64,000 nucleotides of DNA. It comes from Amyloporia xantha (lineage: Eukaryota > Basidiomycota > Agaricomycetes > Polyporales > Adustoporiaceae). A program made the translations under genes and the position numbers. Below the pieces are notes generated by a model, which was given only the letters and a program-made list of their open reading frames with translations, ran no database searches and was not told the origin of the DNA. The DNA is taken from positions 1,922,001-1,986,000 of the forward strand of contig JAYKKR010000007.1 in assembly GCA_036971615.1 (NCBI GenBank). The letters run 5' to 3'. Shown one piece after another: positions 43,979 through 57,329 of this stretch (position 1 is the stretch's first letter; each line of letters starts with the position of its first letter).

Positions 43979-44904
43979 TTACTCATCGGCCTCATCGTCC
44001 TTGTCTGCAAACCGGGAACCGTCAGATGGTCATGCGAAAGCTCATTGGGGGGGCGCACGTACTAGTTTCCTGCATGTCTGAGGTCCAGAGGGTCAGGTTG
44101 TCCCGCAGGAGCTGCATGATGAGCGTGGAGTCCTTGTAGCTCTCTTCCGACAGCGTGTCGAGCTCCGCAATCGCGTCATCGAACGCCTGCTTCGCAAGAT
44201 GGCACGCACGGTCGGGGCTGTTGAGGATCTCGTAGTAGAATACGGAGAAGTTGAGCGCAAGCCCAAGGCGGATGGGGTGGGTGGGTGCAAGCTCGGCAAC
44301 AGCGACGTCAGATGCCGCCTTGTACGCCTCGAGCGCCTTGTCGGCGCTCTCCGTCCGCTTCTCGCCGGTAGCGAACTCAGCGAGGTAGCGGTGGTAGTCA
44401 CCCTTCCTGTTGACGACACGATCGGATCAGCTCTGCACACGAAAGGAAGAAGATCGGCACAAACGCACATCTTGTGGTAGAACACCTTCGACTCGCCAGA
44501 GGCAGCCGAGGGGATCAGGTGCTTCTCGAGGACCTCAAGGATGTCCTCGCAGATGTTGGCAAGCTCGCTCTCGATCTTTTCCCTGTATGCCTTGATCATG
44601 GATACCTGGGCTTCGTTGCCCTTGGACTCCTCCTTCTGCTCGATGGAGGAGACGATGCGCCATGACGCACGGCGCGCACCGATGACGTTCTTGTACGCGA
44701 CCGAAAGGAGGTTGCGCTCCTCAACGGTGAGTTCCTGGTCGGAGGAGGCGACGCGCTTCATGTTCTCGACCATCTCTGCGTTGCGTCGCGACGCGTCAGG
44801 CGGTGGGAACGATCAGTGTCGCGTGAGGTAGCGCACCTTCGTAACGCTCAGCCTGCTCAGCGAGCTTGGCGAGGTAGACAGAGTCTTCACGCGATTGAGA
44901 CATC
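43979..44904 (-). CDS. 14-3-3 protein
   Basis: Phosphoserine/threonine-binding dimeric adaptor. Exon 1 (from 44904) encodes [22 protein letters not shown]. Then come [41 protein letters not shown], the [17 protein letters not shown] segment with the basic phosphopeptide pocket, [17 protein letters not shown] and [22 protein letters not shown] short last exon encodes the acidic tail KDDEADE before the stop at 43979-43981. All domain helices are present and the gene is open after splicing. Housekeeping; regulates many kinases and transporters. Confidence 0.95.
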
Positions 44905-45758
44905 TGGAGCGGACAATGGGTCAGCGGTGGAGCGCGATGAACGCGTCGTTCGACTGACTGTTGATATGACGAGGCTTGAATAGAACGATGGCTAGATAAT
45001 TGCACGCCAGATATAAGCTGGACGATAATGAGAGGACAAAGGGAGGAGAGAACTGACGGTGGGTGGCGACGGGTGGTTGGGTGGTCGAAGTTGGAGAAAA
45101 GGATGGGTGGACGGGCGCCATTTTATATATTGGGTTGAGTGTGGCCAGGGAGTAGGGTTGGGCTAAGGGTTTCTCCTGTCGTACAAAAGCGCTTCCCATC
45201 AGCCAGCGCTTGTTGCCAAAAAGGCTGTATACCCAAGCTTGTCACTCGACCGGCTCTCCCCTTGCCAAAGCGCAGCTGCAGTGTTTTCCTATTCATTCCC
45301 CCAAGGTGCCGCAGTCCTTGTATATCAGATATCTCAAAAACCCTGTAGCAACAAGTGCGCTATCTGGCGATAAGCACACAGCTACTCCCAGGAACATGCC
45401 GTCGGCCGTCATCTCGCGGCCTGCTCCGGGCAAGTGTTCTAAGCTTTCAAAAATTATACACCGTCACGATGGTCTATCATGAAATGCTCGAGACCACCCT
45501 CCACAATCGCACGCCGTCGTGCTAAAAACGGATGCACTTGTAAAAATGCTGCGTCCAAGGACGGACCCTCCTTCGCCATTAAAAACCGCGGAAAGGAAAG
45601 TAAGCTTTATTCCGTACAGCATGCACGTACATACTACTGTCCATAGATTGTCCTTGATATAATAAACGATTAACACTGTCTATTTTGGTCGACGCTATAG
45701 AGCACCATTGATAGCCTAAGATCTGAGACCGCATGCATCGTTACAGGGTCGCACCCGC
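44905..45758. other. Intergenic: 14-3-3 promoter region and GH16 downstream region
   Basis: About 850 bp. The part nearest 44905 must contain the 14-3-3 promoter. An AT-rich TTTTATATATTGGG lies at 45120-45135, read TATATAAAA on the gene strand, which is a reasonable TATA box. No gene in the remainder. Confidence 0.45.
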
Positions 45759-47780
45759 TCAATGCACGAACAGCAGCCCAACGACCGAAACGATGCCCAG
45801 CGCAAGCGCTGCTGCAGAGCGGGAATACTTGGACGAGGGTGCGCCGTTAATCACCGTCAGCTCGCCGTCCTGTGAGTACACCCGGACGTATTGCACCTCG
45901 AAGTACGCAGTGTCGTAGTTCGACGGCGAGCCGAGAACCCAGTCGTCGTAGCAAGAACCCTCGCAGGTCTCCGAGAAGACGTTGTCGTTCCCTGCGAAGT
46001 CTAGAGACGAGTTCGTGAACGTCAGATATGGCTAAGCAAAGGAGGCCAAGGGAGCATGCTGACCTCCACAGAGCGTAATGTCAAAGACCAACGCTTGCGG
46101 CTCGAAGAAGTTGCTGATCGAGCAATTGCTTGCGGGCCAGTTTGCGGTCGGGATGCCCAAGCTAGACGTGTTGACGCTGCTGGCGTTACCCTGCAGTACG
46201 CTGGGAATGGAAGAGTGCTGGAGGTGTAAAGAATATGAGTACGGATAAGCAAGAGTTACACCCAGTGGACGAAATGCGCACGTTGAAGAACCATATCCTG
46301 CAAAGGCGACAATCAGCACGGATCCCCCACCGAAGAAAGATACAAGACTCACGAGATACCAGAGGTAGCGAATTCGGTAACGAACATCCCTCCGCCATCT
46401 GCGGCGAATCCTGCAGACACACCTTCAGGTGCCACTTCACAGCCATAACTTAGGTGCGCGTACCTTCCCCGTACGAGCTCGTGGTCGGCGTCGTCACCAC
46501 ACAGCCCTCATTACCGTTCGCAGCAGTAGAGCAGTCCGTCGAGTTAATCAGCTTGCTCGTCTGGATCGCGTTCGCGGAGTGCGAGCAGCCCTATTTGGCC
46601 GCCATCAGCGCCGCCGTCCCACGCACCGAAAAGGCACCACGACTTACCGAAGCGGTGTGCAGCGCCATCTGGTTCATCGTCACCTGGTTGACGCCTTCGA
46701 AAGTGTCGATCTAGAATACACAGCTTCGGATCCGCCGATCAACGCCCGAGCACGATCTATCCACGCACCTCTCCGCCACTCGGCCAGTCCACCGCGGAAG
46801 ACCAGAACGCGGGCCATACAGAGCACTGCATGGAGTTTGAGTGACGGGCTAAATGGAGAACGGACCGCAATACGCACCCCGTAAGGCACATGCGTCATCT
46901 CTGTGATCCACAGGCTGCCCACGGTGAAGTGGTCTTTCGTCGAGATACGCACGCTGTTGCGGTTGTCGCCGACGGTGACGGTGGATGTGTTGTCGACCTT
47001 GATGATCGCGTTCCCGGCGCTGTTGACGTACGCGAGGTCGTCCTTGCCTGCTTCCTTTGCGCTGACGAAGCTGTGAAGGTGTGAAATGCGTTAGTGGCAC
47101 GATACACAGGATTCGGGCGCGCCACGAGTACCAGGAGTGAAATATAGTCTCCAAACTCCGAGCACATAGAGAGCATGATATAGCCCTCCATATTTAGTAC
47201 ATGACTGATCCACATGCATCGTAGAATAGATGACCACGTATCATCCGGCATTGGACTATGTCGGATGAAACTGAAAAAAATAGAGGGAACGTGATCGGTA
47301 GACAGCCCTTCCTGACCACCAGACGGGCTGGGCGTGATAGCTAGCTAGTGTGCAGAGCACAACTAACAGAATTTGTACATGAAGATCATCGTGGTGCAGC
47401 CATAACCATCAATATGGCCTGCACATCGCCTCTAAGCCTAAGGCTCTGTTTGAGGGTGCTATTCTACCAATCGTAGACCCAAACCATGGACGACGACTCT
47501 ATCATATCAGAAGGCCGTCTGGGCAGTGATTGGTGGTGAAATATCGGGCATCATTCCTAGCGGAAATAACTCACTTCACATTGCCGTCAGTCAGGTTGTC
47601 GTCTGCGAGTCTGATCAGCCGCGTTGCCGTTAAGTGAGGTCACCGGTACGCACAGTTGTTGTAGAAGTTCCAGTCGTCAAAAAACGACGAGCCAGAGTAT
47701 TCCTTCACCATGGAATACTGGGCAGCGACCAAAGCAGGCAGGAGGAACATCGCACACGAAAACGCGGAGGAGCGGACCAT
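45759..47780 (-). CDS. Secreted GH16 beta-glucanase, probably GPI-anchored
   Basis: Glycoside hydrolase family 16, cell-wall or beta-1,3(4)-glucan active. It starts MVRSSAFSCAMFLLPALVAAQ, a signal peptide, then YSMVKEYSGSSFFDDWNFYNN. Many small introns interrupt it. Exons encode SVRISTKDHFTVGSLWITEMTHVPYG, SVWPAFWSSAVDWPSGGE followed by IDTFEGVNQVTMNQMALHT, so the catalytic motif E-I-D-x-x-E is split by an intron but complete. Next come CEHSANAIQTSKLINSTDC, GVSAGFAADGGGMFVTEFATSGI and IPTANWPASNCSISNFF. The C-terminus ends in a Ser-rich stretch and a hydrophobic tail (AALALGIVSVVGLLFVH), as for a GPI attachment signal. Likely acts in wall remodelling. Confidence 0.88.
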
Positions 47781-49589
47781 CGTAGCTAGTTGGTTATACT
47801 TCGAATAGCGAGCGTGGTGGTATGTGGGCGGTATTCGTCAGAAACTGCAGACAGCAGCAGCACGGGGATATAGTCGGCTGTGCCTTATGTACCCGTTACA
47901 AAGCGCAGACAGCGGCGTCAGTCAGAAGAAAGTATATATCCTTCCGCTCAGTCCAGACTGGTCGGAAGTGCGAAGTCAGGGCAAGTCCGATTGACAGTGA
48001 CAGTTGTGGATACCGTACAAGCACCGACGAGAATGCCGACCGTGGTGTCAGCTGTCGTACCGGTAGTCCAAAGGAGATGGAGGGTCGGAAACGGGACAAG
48101 TGAAGGATTTGTGGGCGGACATGCCGGCGTCTTGCACTGCAATCGAGCGTGAGATTTGAGGAGCATCATAATATTGGGCGCCCGTGACGGAAGCGAACGG
48201 CTGATCTTATCACATTTGGCCGTATAGCTATTCCTGATATCACAGAAAGACAGAATATTTTGTAGATTGAAAGGAGAATGTATATGTGATACATAATTTG
48301 CACATAGCAAGAACAAAAATTACAATGAGATCGTTGACATAAGACATTAAACTTAAAGGTGAGGAAGGTGTGACGGACGTGGATCCCAAATGAAATCGGA
48401 GTCGGCGGGACAGGTGGTGAGGACATGAGGAATTTATTAACGGGAATTTCATGGACACAAGCATCGGATCGAAGACCACTTGAGGTACTCGCAATACCAG
48501 ACTCTGGACAGAGATCCTTGTCTCATCCCCTGCAAGTAATCATACCGCCCAACAGATGACAGGGTGAATACTTGGCAATCAAGGCAACATGTCCATCAAG
48601 TCCGCCTGGACCTGATGTCAGAGTCGACCTGCGTTTGCTGTAGAATAGAAGAACATATATTATCCGGCACAGCAGCAACTGGAGAAAGAGAAAGAAAGAA
48701 GCGTTCATAATTGCTCATGTGTGAAACGGGCTGCGCACCGGGGGATGGAATATTAGAGCGACCATATCTTTGACAGGGCTCTTGAGAGACTGGGGAGTAT
48801 GAAACATTGGCTGGGCGAATCTTGAACGCCGACAAGTCGGCGAGCGTCCACACGGACGTCGAAGAATGACAGGCACGATCTCCTCGCAAAGAAGAATGAT
48901 ACAACGCACGCTATTGCTATCGAACAGTTTCCGTCAGGATGGAATGAGCCTGGCAATGGTGTTAATCCACAGGCGGCAGTACGTGTGTTGGGCATGCCCC
49001 TCTATTTATCGCTTTCGACTCATAATATAAATATTCAGCAATGCTAAATGGTTAGAAGGTGAAGAACCTGAGATGAACGTAGGCACAGACGTTTGAAGCT
49101 GTACTCAAAGCAAGGGGATAGGAGACGCACCATTCACTTCCCGCGATGATCAATCATTTGAGGCACCGGTACCGTTCAAACGTTCAGTTTACATGACGAA
49201 AATGCTAACGAAGCGAATGTTTCTCTCGTTCCTAGCATTGTACGGTGTCAGTAAGTAGTACTTACGTGGATTAATCAAGTTCGATGCCAATTGCCACCAA
49301 GTTCGAACTTTCAACTTGCGGAAGAAACCGGGACATATATAGATGAAAGATAAGTGGAGATAAGTGTTTATTTTAATCTCAGTTCGGGCGCCTATCAAGA
49401 TTTTCCGTTGCCGAGGCACCGCCGTGCACTCAAATATAGCGGAATAAGTCTAACTTGGCACTCCGCAACTAAATGACGAATCACAAATCTGAGTAACCCC
49501 GGGTCATAAACTTCCCACTCTCCACTGCTGCTGTTGACGACGACGACAAAGCTTGGCTGGCCAACGACTCCTCTCGAAGTACAACCACG
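47781..49589. other. 1.8-kb intergenic region, nothing recognised
   Basis: No family could be read in either strand; all open frames are short with random composition. It must contain the GH16 promoter at its left end and the Fzo1 promoter at its right end. Confidence 0.45.
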
Positions 49590-52228
49590 ATGACTTTGTC
49601 ATACTTTCCTGGATCGACGCACACTCAGTCACTTCCAATGGCGGCTGAGGGTGATGTGAAGCCTCGCAACCCCGAAGAGGTACAGGAGGCGTACATTGAA
49701 CATAAGGATAGGTGAGAGCTCGCGAAGGTATATATGATACTGTAGGCTCATCATACATGTGGAAGATTGCTCAATGCCATCGACTCCACAAAATCGTTAT
49801 TGGGCGACATCCGGAAGTTCAACAAGGAATCCTGGGTAGTTCGCTATCCCCAGCTCCAGGAGCAGCCGAAGGAGGCGGGGTCCTCCTCGAAACCCAGGAG
49901 CCGCAAGAGCGTGCGGCGCTCACTCTCTTTCCCTGATGATCCCAATTTCCAAGCAGAGGTAGTTGTCAACCCCACTCGAGCGGGCATGGCACGCTCTATG
50001 ACCCTGGCGTCTATTGCTGACGCAGACACGGAAGAGGACATAGCTCAGGCCGAAGACGATTCACAGCGCCTGGTGCCTGCTCCTGACGCAGCCGCCTTCC
50101 ATGTTTTCCGTCTCGACCTTAAGCTTGGTTCACATGGCTCCTCAAGCTCGCCCGCCGCATTGGTGTCACAGCTGGAGAAGTCCTCCATTGCCAATCTGCT
50201 GGACGAGCGCATCGGTAATGCAGTGAACCACATCGACAAGCTACGCTTGCGAGTGGAGGATACGTCGTCGAAGGTCCTCGTTACGGGTGATCTCAACGCG
50301 GGCAAATCGACGTTTGTGAACGCGCTTCTGCGGCGGGAGGTGATGCCGATCGACCAGCAGCCGTGCACGACAGCTTTCTGTGAGGTGCATGATGCTGTTA
50401 CGGACAACGATGGCAAAGAAGAGGTGCACATTCTCAAGGAGGGCGTGCCGTACTCGAAGGATGACGAATCGACTTTCACTCGGGCGGGTCTCGAGGACCT
50501 CGACTCTATCGTTTCGGAGAACGAGAACGAGGAACAGAAGCTGAAGATATATCTTTCCGATACCCGCGACCCTGCAAGCTCGCTGCTCAGCAACGGTATT
50601 GTGGACATTTCGCTCATCGATGCACCTGGTTTGAATCGTGATCTCGTCAACACAACGGCTGTCTTTACTAGACAGGAGGAGATTGATGTCGTTGTGTTTG
50701 TTGTCTCCGCCGAGAATCACTTCACTCTATCCGCCAAGGAGTTCCTCACTACGGCGAGCAAGGAGAAGGCATACATATTCATTGTCGTCAACAAGTACGA
50801 GCAGATCCGCGACAAGAACAAATGTCGACGGCTCGTGCTCGAGCAGATCAAGCAGCTCAGCCCGGCGACATACAACGACGCAGAAGACCTTGTGCACTTC
50901 GTTGACTCTCATGCGGCGTTGGAGAACGGTACTCCCGCCTTTGACAAGCTCGAGTCGTCTTTGCGGTCCTTCGTGCTTGTCAAGCGTTCCAAGTCCAAGC
51001 TCGCGCCTGCGTCGACTTACCTATACCACATTCTGTCTGACGTCGACCTTCTAGTCGGAGCGAATGCTATCGTTGCCGAGGCCGAAATGCAGCGTGCCAA
51101 GGAGGATCTCGACAGGTCCCGTCCTGTGCTGGAGAAGATGCAGAATGGACGCGAGGCATTGGAGGAAAGCCTGGAGGCCGTTGAGGAAGAGGGTGCAAAC
51201 ACCACCCGTTCTCGCACGAAGGAGCTTTTGACCGATGCTGTAGAACGCGTCGGACAGGGCAAGTTGGGTGTTGACATGATGTCGATCAGTCTTCCCACCT
51301 ACCCGGGTCTACTTGGTATCTGGGATTATGCGAGAGAGGTCAGGCAGGCGCTGCTTGCCAGCCTCGACATGGCAGTCAGGATGGCCGAGGACGAAGCCCG
51401 CATCCTGACCACCAACTCCGTCCAACGGATCTCCCGATTGGGTGATGAACATCTTCCGGAAGGCGTGGAGAGGCCCCGCCGCGTCTTCATGCCCGAGGCC
51501 ATGTTCTCAGTCCGTGCCGACAGAAATGCACGCAGGAAGTCGAAGCGCATGTCGAGCGGTGCCATTGTTGCAGGAGGTACTCATGGCCTAGGTATTGGCC
51601 TAGCGCAACGCCCTGATATGCTCGAAACGACCTTCTTCGATATCTTCGATGCCCATCACCAGTTCTGGGTGCAATTCGGCGATATGAAGACCGATGAGGA
51701 GGCCGAATCTTCTCTCACTGCTCTAAGCCTCGCTTCTGTCGGTCTGGGCACTTTGACCATGGTCGGTGGCAAAGCCCTCGGTGCTCGCGGGACTGATTGA
51801 GGGTTTCGTTCGTCTGTGCGATCTCTGGGAGAACGAGACGGCGCGGAAATGGGCTGCACCGGTCATCGGTGCTGTCACTATCGGTCTGTCTGTATACTTC
51901 GTCCTTGAACTACCTAGCACCATACCGAGGACTGTCGGGCGCTCGTATCAAAGCCACTCTGAACAAGGAGGGTGAGGATAAGGGCGAGGACGCGACTTTC
52001 GTGGGTGCACATGCTGTCAGAGTCAGCCGGGAGACCAGGAAGGTTCTTCGGTTGGCATCATGGGACCTTAAGGAACGCTTCAGGTCAGCGATGGACGAGA
52101 AGAGCCGCGAAGTGCACGCCGCGGAGGATATCGAGCGCAAGGCGAAGAAGGCGCTCGAGTGGTTCACGGAAGTCGAGCACAAGACGGGCGAAGTGCGGAA
52201 GCTGGCCGTGTTAGCTGGCTCCGCCTAA
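49590..52228 (+). CDS. FZO1: Mitofusin, outer-membrane fusion GTPase
   Basis: Dynamin-related GTPase that fuses mitochondrial outer membranes. Exon 1 (49590-49711) encodes MTLSYFPGSTHT; the main exon runs 49766-52228. GTPase motifs are GDLNAGKST (P-loop), a switch Thr in QQPCTTAF, DAPGL (G3) and NKYE (G4). A long helical bundle, two short membrane segments (around TLTMVGG and WAAPVIGAVTIGLSVYFV) and the C-terminal heptad repeat (AAEDIERKAKKALEWFTEVEHK) follow. The reading frame shifts by one base at about 51789-51791 and again at about 51937-51940, both beside GGG runs. Since this is normally a single-copy mitochondrial maintenance gene, I read the shifts as sequence errors. An alternative start is the Met at 49638. 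Confidence 0.92.
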
Positions 52229-53110
52229 ATGCACAGAGTTCGTCTTACTTATGTGTTCCTTATGCCTATCATATCATCTTCTACTTCGATTTTTACGACT
52301 CAGTCCTCCCTCGCTTGCGTAGGCTTCGAGGATGCACTCCCTTTACAGTATGTGGTGGCCATCAAGTACGTTTTTCTTGACAGCTCCTTCCCGCCCATCT
52401 TTGATACTGGTTCTGCTGTCTGATAATGCGGAACCTCGCCGTGTAGATTTAGATCACAACTTAATTACATTGTGCTTTATGACATGTAGCTGTGTCTCTG
52501 ACACTAATGCGTCAAGTCCTGTGCGAGGCTGACCTTTTTCGGGGTGATGTGGTTTCCATTTTCAAATACCACCGCCGTCCGTCTATGATCCAACACATCG
52601 ACTGAGCGTGGTTGATCCAAAAATCATTGTCAATGACAGCGGCTGCTTCTTAAAACAGTTGTACACTTCGGTGACATGCGGTTGCTCAGAGCAAAATTGA
52701 CGAAATGCTAGAGATACAAATAAGCATTCCTTTGAATAAAATTTCCCCAATTGTGTTAGACAGAATGATACCATGCATATGATTGATCAAGGTGTCGAAC
52801 TTGAACAGATGTTTGAGCAAAGGTCCGGCCTGCCACTGAATATTTGGATATGTTTACCTGTGGCTGTAGCGACCTTTGATGAGTGAACTGGACAGCAACG
52901 CCTCATCCATCTCTTCCTCCAACCTCCATCGTCTCCTCGTCGTCCGCCGAGTCGTTTTCGTCGACTTCGTCATTCCCTAGACCGGCAGGCTCCGCTGGTC
53001 TTGTCTAGACACAACGTCGCACGCCTAAAGGATCGTGCTGCTTGATTCTAGCCACCACATCGACTCGACGTCGCTTTACTACCATTTCCCTCGCTTCGTT
53101 TTTGTCAGAC
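52229..53110. other. Intergenic between FZO1 and VTS1
   Basis: No gene seen. A pyrimidine-rich stretch (52880-53100) with many TCGTC/CTCC words precedes the VTS1 start and is probably its promoter or 5' UTR. Confidence 0.45.
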
Positions 53111-55302
53111 ATGTCTACACTTCACCCTCCTAGCCCCAGCCCTTCTCCTGGTCCCCCTGGTGGCGCTAATGGCCGGTCACCCAACTTTCGCGCCTCTATG
53201 GGTCCTCAAGCTCGACCCTCGGTCGGCTCTCAAGGTCTGGCACCAGCGTCGCCCCGCCCTGGCGGGATTTCTGGCGCTGGAAGGCCCACGAGCGAGCTAT
53301 TGGGTAGCGCTGGCATGTTCCAGACTCCCGAAGGTGGTGGCGTCTTGTTGATGCCGTGACAATTGTTCCTGACGCATATCTCCATGCAGCCGAAGCCATC
53401 GATCAATGGTTTGAGACTTTCCAAAATTATGAAGTGACGCTGGTATGCATTTATGGAAATATCCGTACTGTTCTTTAGCTGAGTGTCTCTTTAGGAAGAA
53501 ATGGCTGCTGCTTCTCTGGACGTCAACTTCAAGGAAGAACTGAGTGCCATCGAGCAATGTCAGCTTTCCTCGTACCTTGTGTTGTGTGTCGATATTCATA
53601 TTCTTTGTAGGGTTCAAAGTTCTTTCCGAAGCCGAGCGCACAGCCGCTCTTTACAGTCTTTTGCAACATTCTACCCAAGTTCAAATCAGGTTTTTCATCA
53701 CTGTCCTCCAACAGATGGCACATGCGGATCCTATGACGGCGCTTCTTAGCCCTGCAATTGGAAGTAAGTGGTTTGATTGGCATTAGTTCGAATGTTGAGA
53801 GCAGATGCTGATCAATGACATCGTCAGGCTCTATGCAAAGTCAAATGGAAGCCAAGTTAGCAAGCATGAATCTCAAGTCTCCTGGCTTGAAATCTACCTT
53901 GCCAGCGTCTCCCACAGCCCGTAACTTCTCGGGCAATCGGCCTTCTCTGAATCTGGAATCTGCTGCGAACGGCTTTCTTTCACCCGACACTGCCAACCTT
54001 CCCTCTGCTGGTGGCAGTGATCCAGCTGCGACTCTCGCTCAGCAACGTGCCAAATTGAAAGCGAGCAATGCTGTTCACCGTATCAGTGCTCCCGCGCTTG
54101 GCACTAGCTTGGATAGTCGCGGATGGGGCACTGGTTCAAACCATTTGGGCCAGGTTGACGAACGGGCGTCTTCTCCTGCACAGGAGATCACTATGCCTAC
54201 TCCGAACAGCAGCGCTTCCAGACCGAAAAGCACGGACTTTTCTGGCGTAGCGAACGCATTCAAATCGCCGAAGTTGGACGATGGATTATCTCCGATAGTC
54301 GGAGACAGCTGGGCCAGCATGGTCAACACGCCTTTGATGCCTATGTTCAAGGATACTCGCAATGCTAGTCAGAGCCTCGACGCGGCAGCTGCCAAGTTGA
54401 ACGACTGGACTGCCACTGGGGGAGGTGTACCGCTCATTTCGGATCCTCCGAAGAAACTCAACCGTTTGTCCAGGGGTAGCACGGGACCGAACAACGACGG
54501 GCAGAATGGTGTATATGGCGAGGATGGAAACCCTGTGAATCAGGGAAATATACATCAGCAAGGCCAGCGTAATGCGTCAGCCGGCATGAGGAATGCCAGC
54601 GGGGCTGGTAACGGAAACGCATTTGGTGGACAGGGAGGATGGAATGGAGGTCGGAGCCCGGCGCTCTCTCATAATTCGGGCAGGGTCAACGACGAAGCGA
54701 ACATGAACGGTCTGGGGATGGCAGGATTCAATATGGGGCTGGGTAGCCCGGGCTTGGGTATGGGTATGCCTGGCGCAGGAGGCCTCGGAATGGCTGGATT
54801 CCCAGGCATGCCAATCAGCCCCTTCGGTAACATGTTCAATATGTCCAATCTCGCCGCTATGGGTATCTCCGCAGAGCAGATGCTCGCTATGCAGATGGCT
54901 GCCGCCGCCGGCCAGCTAGGCCCGGCGGGCTTGGGCGCTTTCGGGCTGGGCATGCACCCTCAGAATTCCCCTGGTTCGCGCAGCGGACGCGGATTGGGCA
55001 GCGCTCGCTCGCCCGGCAAGTCCCCGAGCGTGCGCGACTCGAAGAAGGACGACGAGGACGTGGACCCGAAGCTACTGGAGGACATACCGGCCTGGCTGCG
55101 GAGCTTGCGTCTGCACAAGTATACCCCCAACTTCGAGAAGGTGGACTGGAAGGATATGGTGATGATGGACGAGGCTGCGCTTGAGGCGAAGGGCGTCGCT
55201 GCCCTGGGGGCGCGGAGGAAGATGCTCAAGACGTTCGAGGTGGTGCGCAAGAAGATGGGCATGGACGCTCCGGGGAGCGCGACCCCGTCTTCTAGCTCCT
55301 AA
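53111..55302 (+). CDS. VTS1: Vts1/Smaug-type SAM-domain RNA-binding protein
   Basis: Post-transcriptional regulator binding stem-loop RNA and recruiting deadenylation. Several small exons at the 5' end encode [18 protein letters not shown] (first exon 53111-53333), then [21 protein letters not shown], then [29 protein letters not shown], the conserved N-terminal helical domain. A long low-complexity middle is rich in Ser, Asn, Gly and Met. The SAM domain lies at the C-terminus: [19 protein letters not shown], then [30 protein letters not shown], including the Ala/Gly-Arg-Arg-Lys loop that contacts RNA. Stop at 55300-55302. Open after splicing. Confidence 0.93.
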
Positions 55303-55999
55303 TTAACTCACCGTGCTGGTGCGGTGACACGTTGCGCGTGCCAGTATGGACAGTACACGACTTGTTTGAATATGAAACACGTATGACGGCCAGAGGTACC
55401 GCAAAATCTTGTCTCTCATTACAGTCGTGCTCTTTTCTTGATATCTCTGCACATGTACGCCTCTTACTGACTCTAGTTTACCGATGTATCGAGTGCCCGT
55501 TCCCTCAACATCAGTGCAGAGTCTTCACATGTTTCTCCACGCGTGTATGTACATTTATAATTTCTCGGATGTACCTAGGCCTATCTATTATATCCAACCG
55601 AGGTGCTCCTCTTGCTGGATTGATCTCAATTGTCTACGCAGCTTTTGGAGATTGTACCTCCTGTTAAATTTGTGGAAGCAGATGATGATGAGCGGTGTAT
55701 CGTGTCTCGCCGAGGAATGCCAAAATCTTGAGCGCAGCGGAGTCTGGAGGCCGTGATGATTGTGGCGTACTAACTTGAAGTGGACTTCGAGTTCAGTTTG
55801 ATAGTTCTCACCGAACAAGGTCGAGTCTCATTGAGAATACTGTCAATCGTCGAACTTCTTTGCAATTATCTCGTCCAAACGAATTGAAGTAACGTCTTTG
55901 CAAATTTCGCAGGCTTTAAAGTATGTCGGACCTGTCTCATGTAAGTCCACTCCACGCAGACTCACATTCAAATGAGGTTTCCTTACAATATGGGCGTGA
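55303..55999. other. Intergenic, nothing recognised
   Basis: About 700 bp after VTS1, AT-rich, containing its 3' UTR. No supported gene. Confidence 0.45.
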
Positions 56000-56895
56000 A
56001 TGGTACAGAATGAACATTCTCTGAGGCTGCCGTTCCCTCCGACCACCAAGAAGGGGCTCAAATGGTTAAATCGAATACGCGGGTTTCTACACAGATGGGT
56101 TCTATGCGAATTCTCTGTGAGATATTGCCAGTGGTTAGGCATTGTTCGCGAGGGTGGCATTTTCCCTTTGCCTTTCAACATGATACTCAAATGGACCGAT
56201 GGGACTCGCGAAGAAGAAGCCATAGCAATGATGTCCGCCGGCGCAATAGGGCTGCCCGTACCTCGCATGCTCTCATTCGGTGACCACGGTCCAAGAACAA
56301 ATGGGTCGATCCTCATGACACGAATTCCTGGACAGCTCCTTAACGACTTGATCCACGACATGTCTGAGTCAGAAAGAGACACTATCTCAGCTGAATTGGA
56401 TCTTCTTATCCGTCGGATGCGCATGTACGAGAACCCATTTGGTGCCCGAGTTTGCACTGTAGATGGTTCTGGTATACGCAGCCACCGTGTCCCTGGTCTC
56501 CTGGCTGGTCCTTCGGCCAACATTACCGCCTTCTACGACGAACTGATCTCAACCGCCCATCCGCTAATGTGGAAAGGCAGAGAGGACAGATATGGACTGC
56601 ATATGGCGATCCATCGTCGGATATATAGTATGTCACACAGGCTGGTGTTCACTCACGGGGATCTGCGCGACCACAATATCATGGTGGAGAACGGGCACAT
56701 TACAGGTATAATCGACTGGGAGTGCGCCGGCTGGCTCCTGAGTACTGGGAGTTCACGACGGTGGTCCGCCCGATACTGTCTGATGAGGTTCCATGGCATC
56801 GGCTTGTGCAGTCACTCCCTAGCAATACGTATAAGACGGAATATGAGTCTGAGTTTTCGCTGTGGCTATTGACCCAGGACAGCTGGGGACATTGA
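56000..56895 (+). CDS. Aminoglycoside phosphotransferase (APH)-like kinase, copy 1, frameshifted near the end
   Basis: Protein-kinase-like fold of the APH/choline kinase family; in mushrooms these are numerous and their substrates are unknown. It begins MVQNEHSLRLPFPP. Conserved parts are ILKWTDGTREEEAIAMM, VPRMLSFGDHG, ILMTRIPGQLLNDLI, the catalytic loop HGDLRDHNIMVENG and the metal-binding IIDWECAGW. The frame breaks at the CC pair 56737-56738, where the sister gene has CCC. The remaining bases still encode the expected end in another frame, up to the TGA at 56893-56895. Loss of one C is the simplest reading. Sister gene at 59629-60459. Confidence 0.82.
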
Positions 56896-57329
56896 TGTAG
56901 TGAGTGCTTAGATTTTTGCCTTGCCGTAACTTGTTTAGTCTTGACGTCGCCGATCTTTAGTTGGATATGGCACAATATCTGTGACAAGCAGTTTGACTGA
57001 ATTGTCGGCGGCGTCGCCAGATTCCAAAGCTGCCCATCAAATTAATTGTGATGCAAAGGTGGGACATACGGCTGAGATCCTTCCAAACTAGCCTGAAATT
57101 GAGTATGTGTGAATTGTGAATACGTCGTATCTCGAGTACCAAAGAGAAATACATAGTACGCCTAACGATGTGCGCAGTACGCAGGTACACGGGGCCTGTT
57201 AGGGAATCGACGGGGAGGAAGACAATACATTGTACAAGAAGAGGATGGTCTTCAAATCGTTAATGGGAAAGGAGACCGAGACCGTGAACGGGATGAGATA
57301 TCTAGGAAAGATGCATATACGTTCAACCA
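56896..57329. other. Intergenic, nothing recognised
   Basis: About 430 bp between convergent genes; presumably 3' UTRs. Confidence 0.4.
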
